From assembly GCA_964561005.1 (NCBI GenBank), contig CAZLNO010000136.1:1-8673 (forward strand): a DNA stretch of 8,673 bases. Direction: 5' to 3'. The notes beneath the pieces are model-generated. The model was not told where the DNA came from. It saw only the letters and a program-made list of their open reading frames with translations, and ran no database searches. The translations under genes were made by a program, and so were the position numbers. The stretch's first letter is position 1. Each line of letters opens with the position of its first letter. The DNA is from CAZLNO01 sp964561005 (GTDB lineage Bacteria; Pseudomonadota; Alphaproteobacteria; Kiloniellales; Rhodovibrionaceae). Positions 6,357-8,673 of the stretch are shown here, in pieces.

Positions 6357-7160
6357 ATGCCGGTGCTGGCCTTCCGCCTGTTCGGGCCGCTGGCCGCCTG
6401 GGGCACCGGCGAGGCCGGCGAGACCGAGCGACCCACCGCCGGGCATCCCGGCCGCAGCGCGGTGCTCGGCATCGTCGCGGCGGCGCTTGGCCTGAAGCGT
6501 ACCGACGAGGACGACCAGGCGGCGCTCGCCGCCGGCTACCGTGTCGCCGTCGCCGCCCAGGGGCCGCGCCGGGTGCTGCGCGACTATCGCACCGTGCAGA
6601 CCGTCGAGCCGAGCCGCGCCCAGCGCAAGACCGGCTTCGTCAGCCGCAAGCAGGCGCTGGAGACCGGGGACAAGGTGCACACCATGATCACCCGGCGGGC
6701 CTATCTGCAGGACGGCCTCTGGCGCGTCTTTCTGGCGCCGCGCGAGGGCGCGCCGCACGGCCTGGACGCGCTGGCGGCAGCGCTGCGCCGGCCGGTGTTC
6801 GAGCTGTATCTCGGCCGCCGCGACTGCCCCCTGGCGCTGCCGCCGGCGCCGGCGGTCCTGGCGGACGCGCCGCTGGCCGAACAGCTCGCGGCCTATCCGG
6901 CGCTGCCACCCTTGGCGGCCGGGCAGCGCACCCCCGACTGGTGGTGGGCGCTCCAGCATCGCATCCTGGCGACGCCGGTGACCCTGGCCTGGGAGGACGG
7001 CTTTCCGGGCGCGCCGAGCCCCGAGACTCCCGGCACGCGCTGGCGCGAGGTCTCGGACGAGCCGCTGTCCCGCGGCCTGCGCCGCTTCGGCCAGCGCATC
7101 GAGTTCAGCACCCGCATCGCGCCCGCGGACCGCGACGGGCGGGAGGCCGCCACGCCATGA
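6357..7160 (+). CDS. cas5e: Cas5e (CasD), 5'-handle-binding subunit of type I-E Cascade
   Basis: A RAMP-fold protein that grips the 5' handle of the crRNA and joins Cse1 to the Cas7 backbone. The product is 267 aa (E. coli CasD is about 224). Visible family motifs are LFGPLAAWG (8-16), ERPTAGHPGRSAVLGIVAAALGL (24-46), LRDYRTVQTV (74-83), ITRRAYLQDGLWRVFLAP (111-128) and the strongly conserved YLGRRDCPLALP (151-162). The extra length lies after residue 162, including a WWW run at 195-197; this tail is not recognised as a separate domain. The ATG at 6357 follows the cas7e stop by 4 bases, with GGAGGG (6343-6348) 8 bases upstream inside the end of cas7e. Subtype I-E Cas5 is not the processing enzyme; Cas6e does that job here. 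Confidence 0.95.
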   Translation: MPVLAFRLFGPLAAWGTGEAGETERPTAGHPGRSAVLGIVAAALGLKRTDEDDQAALAAGYRVAVAAQGPRRVLRDYRTVQTVEPSRAQRKTGFVSRKQALETGDKVHTMITRRAYLQDGLWRVFLAPREGAPHGLDALAAALRRPVFELYLGRRDCPLALPPAPAVLADAPLAEQLAAYPALPPLAAGQRTPDWWWALQHRILATPVTLAWEDGFPGAPSPETPGTRWREVSDEPLSRGLRRFGQRIEFSTRIAPADRDGREAATP

Positions 7161-7876
7161 CCTACCTGATCCGGGCCCGCCTGCGCGCGGACGCCGCCGG
7201 CTCCGACGGCGCGCTGATCAAGCTGCTCAGCGAACTCGGCGCGACGCCGGGCAAGCTGCACGACCTCGTCTGGACGCTGTTCGGCGACAGCGCCGAGCGC
7301 GACCGGGATTTCGTCTTCCGGGTCGACCAGGAGGGCGGGCGGCCGACCGTGATGGCCTACGCGCCGCGCCGCCCGCACGCCAAGGCCGAGTCCCTGTGGC
7401 GCGTCGACGCCAAGCCCTTCCAGCCGCGGCTCTACCCCGGCGATCGGGTGCGCTTCAAGCTGCGGGCGAACCCGGTGAAGCAGCGCGACGGCCAGCGCAT
7501 CGACGCCGTCTACGACACCTTCAACCGCGAGCGCATTGCCGCCGAGGCCGCCGGCGGCCGGGTGCCCGACCGGCTGGAAGTCGCCCAGCGGGTCGGCGCC
7601 GACTGGCTGGGCCGCCGGGCCGAGCGGCTCGGGCTCCGCCTTGCCGCCGAGACGATCCAGGCCGAGTCCTACACCACCGAGCGGGTCTTCCCCGGCGATC
7701 GTCGGCGGCCCTTCACGCTCGGCATTCTGGATCTGACGGGCGAGGCCGAGGTGACCGACCCCCAGGCCGTCGCCACGGCGCTGCCCCAGGGTGTGGGCAA
7801 GGCGCGCGCCTATGGCTGCGGCATGATGCTGATCGCCCGCGCTCCGGCATCGGGCGCGGCGGTCCCGGCGCCATGA
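7157..7876 (+). CDS. cas6e: Cas6e (CasE/Cse3), CRISPR RNA endoribonuclease
   Basis: A metal-independent RNase that cuts pre-crRNA at the base of the repeat hairpin and remains bound to the 3' hairpin in Cascade. The product is 239 aa (E. coli CasE is about 199). The segment KLHDLVWTLF (33-42) aligns with the E. coli LHQGLWHLF segment that carries catalytic His20, so H35 is the likely general acid/base. RDFVFRV (50-56) and FKLRANPVK (100-108) match the two RAMP-domain strands and the RANP(I/V)K motif. The glycine-rich loop that closes the fold is GVGKARAYGCG (212-222). Extra length lies before H35 and around residues 109-165. ATGA at 7157-7160 couples it to cas5e, with GGGAGG (7141-7146) upstream. 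The last residues are a short Ala/Pro tail. Confidence 0.96.
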   Translation: MTYLIRARLRADAAGSDGALIKLLSELGATPGKLHDLVWTLFGDSAERDRDFVFRVDQEGGRPTVMAYAPRRPHAKAESLWRVDAKPFQPRLYPGDRVRFKLRANPVKQRDGQRIDAVYDTFNRERIAAEAAGGRVPDRLEVAQRVGADWLGRRAERLGLRLAAETIQAESYTTERVFPGDRRRPFTLGILDLTGEAEVTDPQAVATALPQGVGKARAYGCGMMLIARAPASGAAVPAP

Positions 7877-8673
7877 GCGACGACGACGAGGTCGGCTTCA
7901 CCGAGGGACCCGGCCTGGCCCCGGCGCGGCCGATCGCGATCAAGGATCGGCTGTCCTTTGCCACGGTGCGGCGGTGCCGCCTCGACGTGCTTGACGGCGC
8001 CTTTGTCGCCGTGGGCGAGGACGAGGTTCGCCGCCAGATCCCGATCGGCAACATCACCACGATTTTCCTGGAGCCAGGCACCCGCATCACCCACGAGGCG
8101 GTCAAGCTCGCCGGCCGGACGGGCACGCTGCTGATCTGGTCCGGAGAGGGCGGGGTGCGCTTCTACGCCGCGGGTCAGCCCGGCGGCGCCCGCGCCGAGC
8201 GTCTGCTGCACCAGGCGCGCCTGGCCCTGGACGAGGGGCTGCGCCTGAAGGTGGTGCGCAAAATGTATGCCCTGCGCTTCGACGAGGAGCCGCCGGCGCG
8301 GCGCGGCATCGACCAGCTTCGGGGCCTGGAGGCGGCGCGCGTCAAGCGCCTGTACCAGCAGCTTGCCCAGGAGGCGGGCGTGAAGTGGACCCGTCGGAGG
8401 TACGATCCCAAGACGGGCAAGGCCGGCGACCTGCCCAACCTGTGCCTGAGCGCCGCGACCGCCTCGCTCTACGGGCTGTGCGAGGCGGCGATCCTGGCGG
8501 CGGGCTACGCGCCGGCGATCGGCTTCCTGCACACCGGCAAGCCGCGCTCCTTCGTCTTCGACATCGCCGACATCGTGAAGTTCGAGACCGTCGTGCCGGC
8601 GGCGTTCAAGGTCGCCGCGCGCAACCCGGCCGACCCGGAGCGCGAGACCCGGCTGGCCTGCCGCGACATCTTC
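7873..8673 (+). CDS. cas1: Cas1e, spacer-integration nuclease (3' end beyond the window)
   Basis: With Cas2 it forms the integrase that inserts new spacers into the array. Only the first 267 residues are visible and no stop is reached; E. coli Cas1 is 305 aa, so a few dozen residues are missing. Conserved segments are LEPGTRITHEAVKLA (66-80), FYAAGQPGGAR (97-107), LALDEGLRLKVVRKMYALRF (117-136), QLRGLEAARVK (148-158), ILAAGYAPAIGFLHTGKP (207-224) and DIADIVKFETVVP (230-242). The metal-binding residues are E153, H220 and D233, with D230 nearby; each lies 12 positions after its E. coli counterpart (E141, H208, D221, D218), so the core has kept register and the protein has about 12 extra acidic N-terminal residues. 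The start overlaps the cas6e stop as ATGA, and no separate ribosome site is seen, which suggests coupled translation. It resembles the proteobacterial I-E form. Confidence 0.97.
   Translation, partial: MSDDDEVGFTEGPGLAPARPIAIKDRLSFATVRRCRLDVLDGAFVAVGEDEVRRQIPIGNITTIFLEPGTRITHEAVKLAGRTGTLLIWSGEGGVRFYAAGQPGGARAERLLHQARLALDEGLRLKVVRKMYALRFDEEPPARRGIDQLRGLEAARVKRLYQQLAQEAGVKWTRRRYDPKTGKAGDLPNLCLSAATASLYGLCEAAILAAGYAPAIGFLHTGKPRSFVFDIADIVKFETVVPAAFKVAARNPADPERETRLACRDIF

Noticed and set aside
1..8673. Search for a CRISPR array, transposon ends, tRNA or rRNA.
   Set aside because: No regularly spaced 28-29-base repeats, no inverted-repeat ends with target duplications, and no tRNA-like or rRNA-like stretches were seen. 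The array is presumably outside the window.

Overview
The window holds most of a type I-E (Cascade-type) CRISPR-Cas locus on GC-rich DNA (roughly 70% G+C by eye). Translations align by eye, from memory of the family, with the E. coli I-E proteins. That similarity, especially in Cas1, plus strong third-position G/C bias and a consensus AAGGAGGT ribosome site, suggests a high-GC proteobacterium (alpha or gamma). This is inference; nothing here fixes the genus.

Layout. Bases 1-55 carry the first 18 codons of an unidentified leftward gene that runs off the left edge behind a near-perfect Shine-Dalgarno. A 92-base gap follows (56-147) in which, apart from that ribosome site, I see no gene. Bases 148-2862 are cas3 on the minus strand. 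Bases 2863-2970 are a short intergenic region with an AT-rich core, lying head-to-head between cas3 and the rightward operon. From 2971 to the right edge the plus strand carries casA/cse1 (TTG start), casB/cse2, cas7e, cas5e, cas6e and the first 267 codons of cas1e, which is cut by the window end. Three junctions overlap as ATGA, one has a 4-base gap, and only casB-cas7e has a real gap (44 bases). cas2e and the CRISPR array are not in the window; by family convention they would lie beyond the right edge.

How the genes work together. Cas6e cuts the repeat RNA and stays on the crRNA 3' end. Cas5e caps the 5' end, several Cas7e subunits form the backbone, two Cse2 subunits form the belly, and Cse1 reads the PAM and recruits Cas3, a nuclease-helicase that degrades the target strand. 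Cas1e, with the Cas2e expected downstream, inserts new spacers. All catalytic motifs I could check in Cas3, Cas6e and Cas1 are present, and no frame is broken, so the visible part looks functional.

This is a recognisable system, not a new one. The points most worth a second look are the shared divergent control region with two hairpin-like, repeat-resembling elements, the apparent loss of the zinc-binding cysteines in CasA, a substitution in Cas3 helicase motif VI, and the unidentified gene at the left edge.
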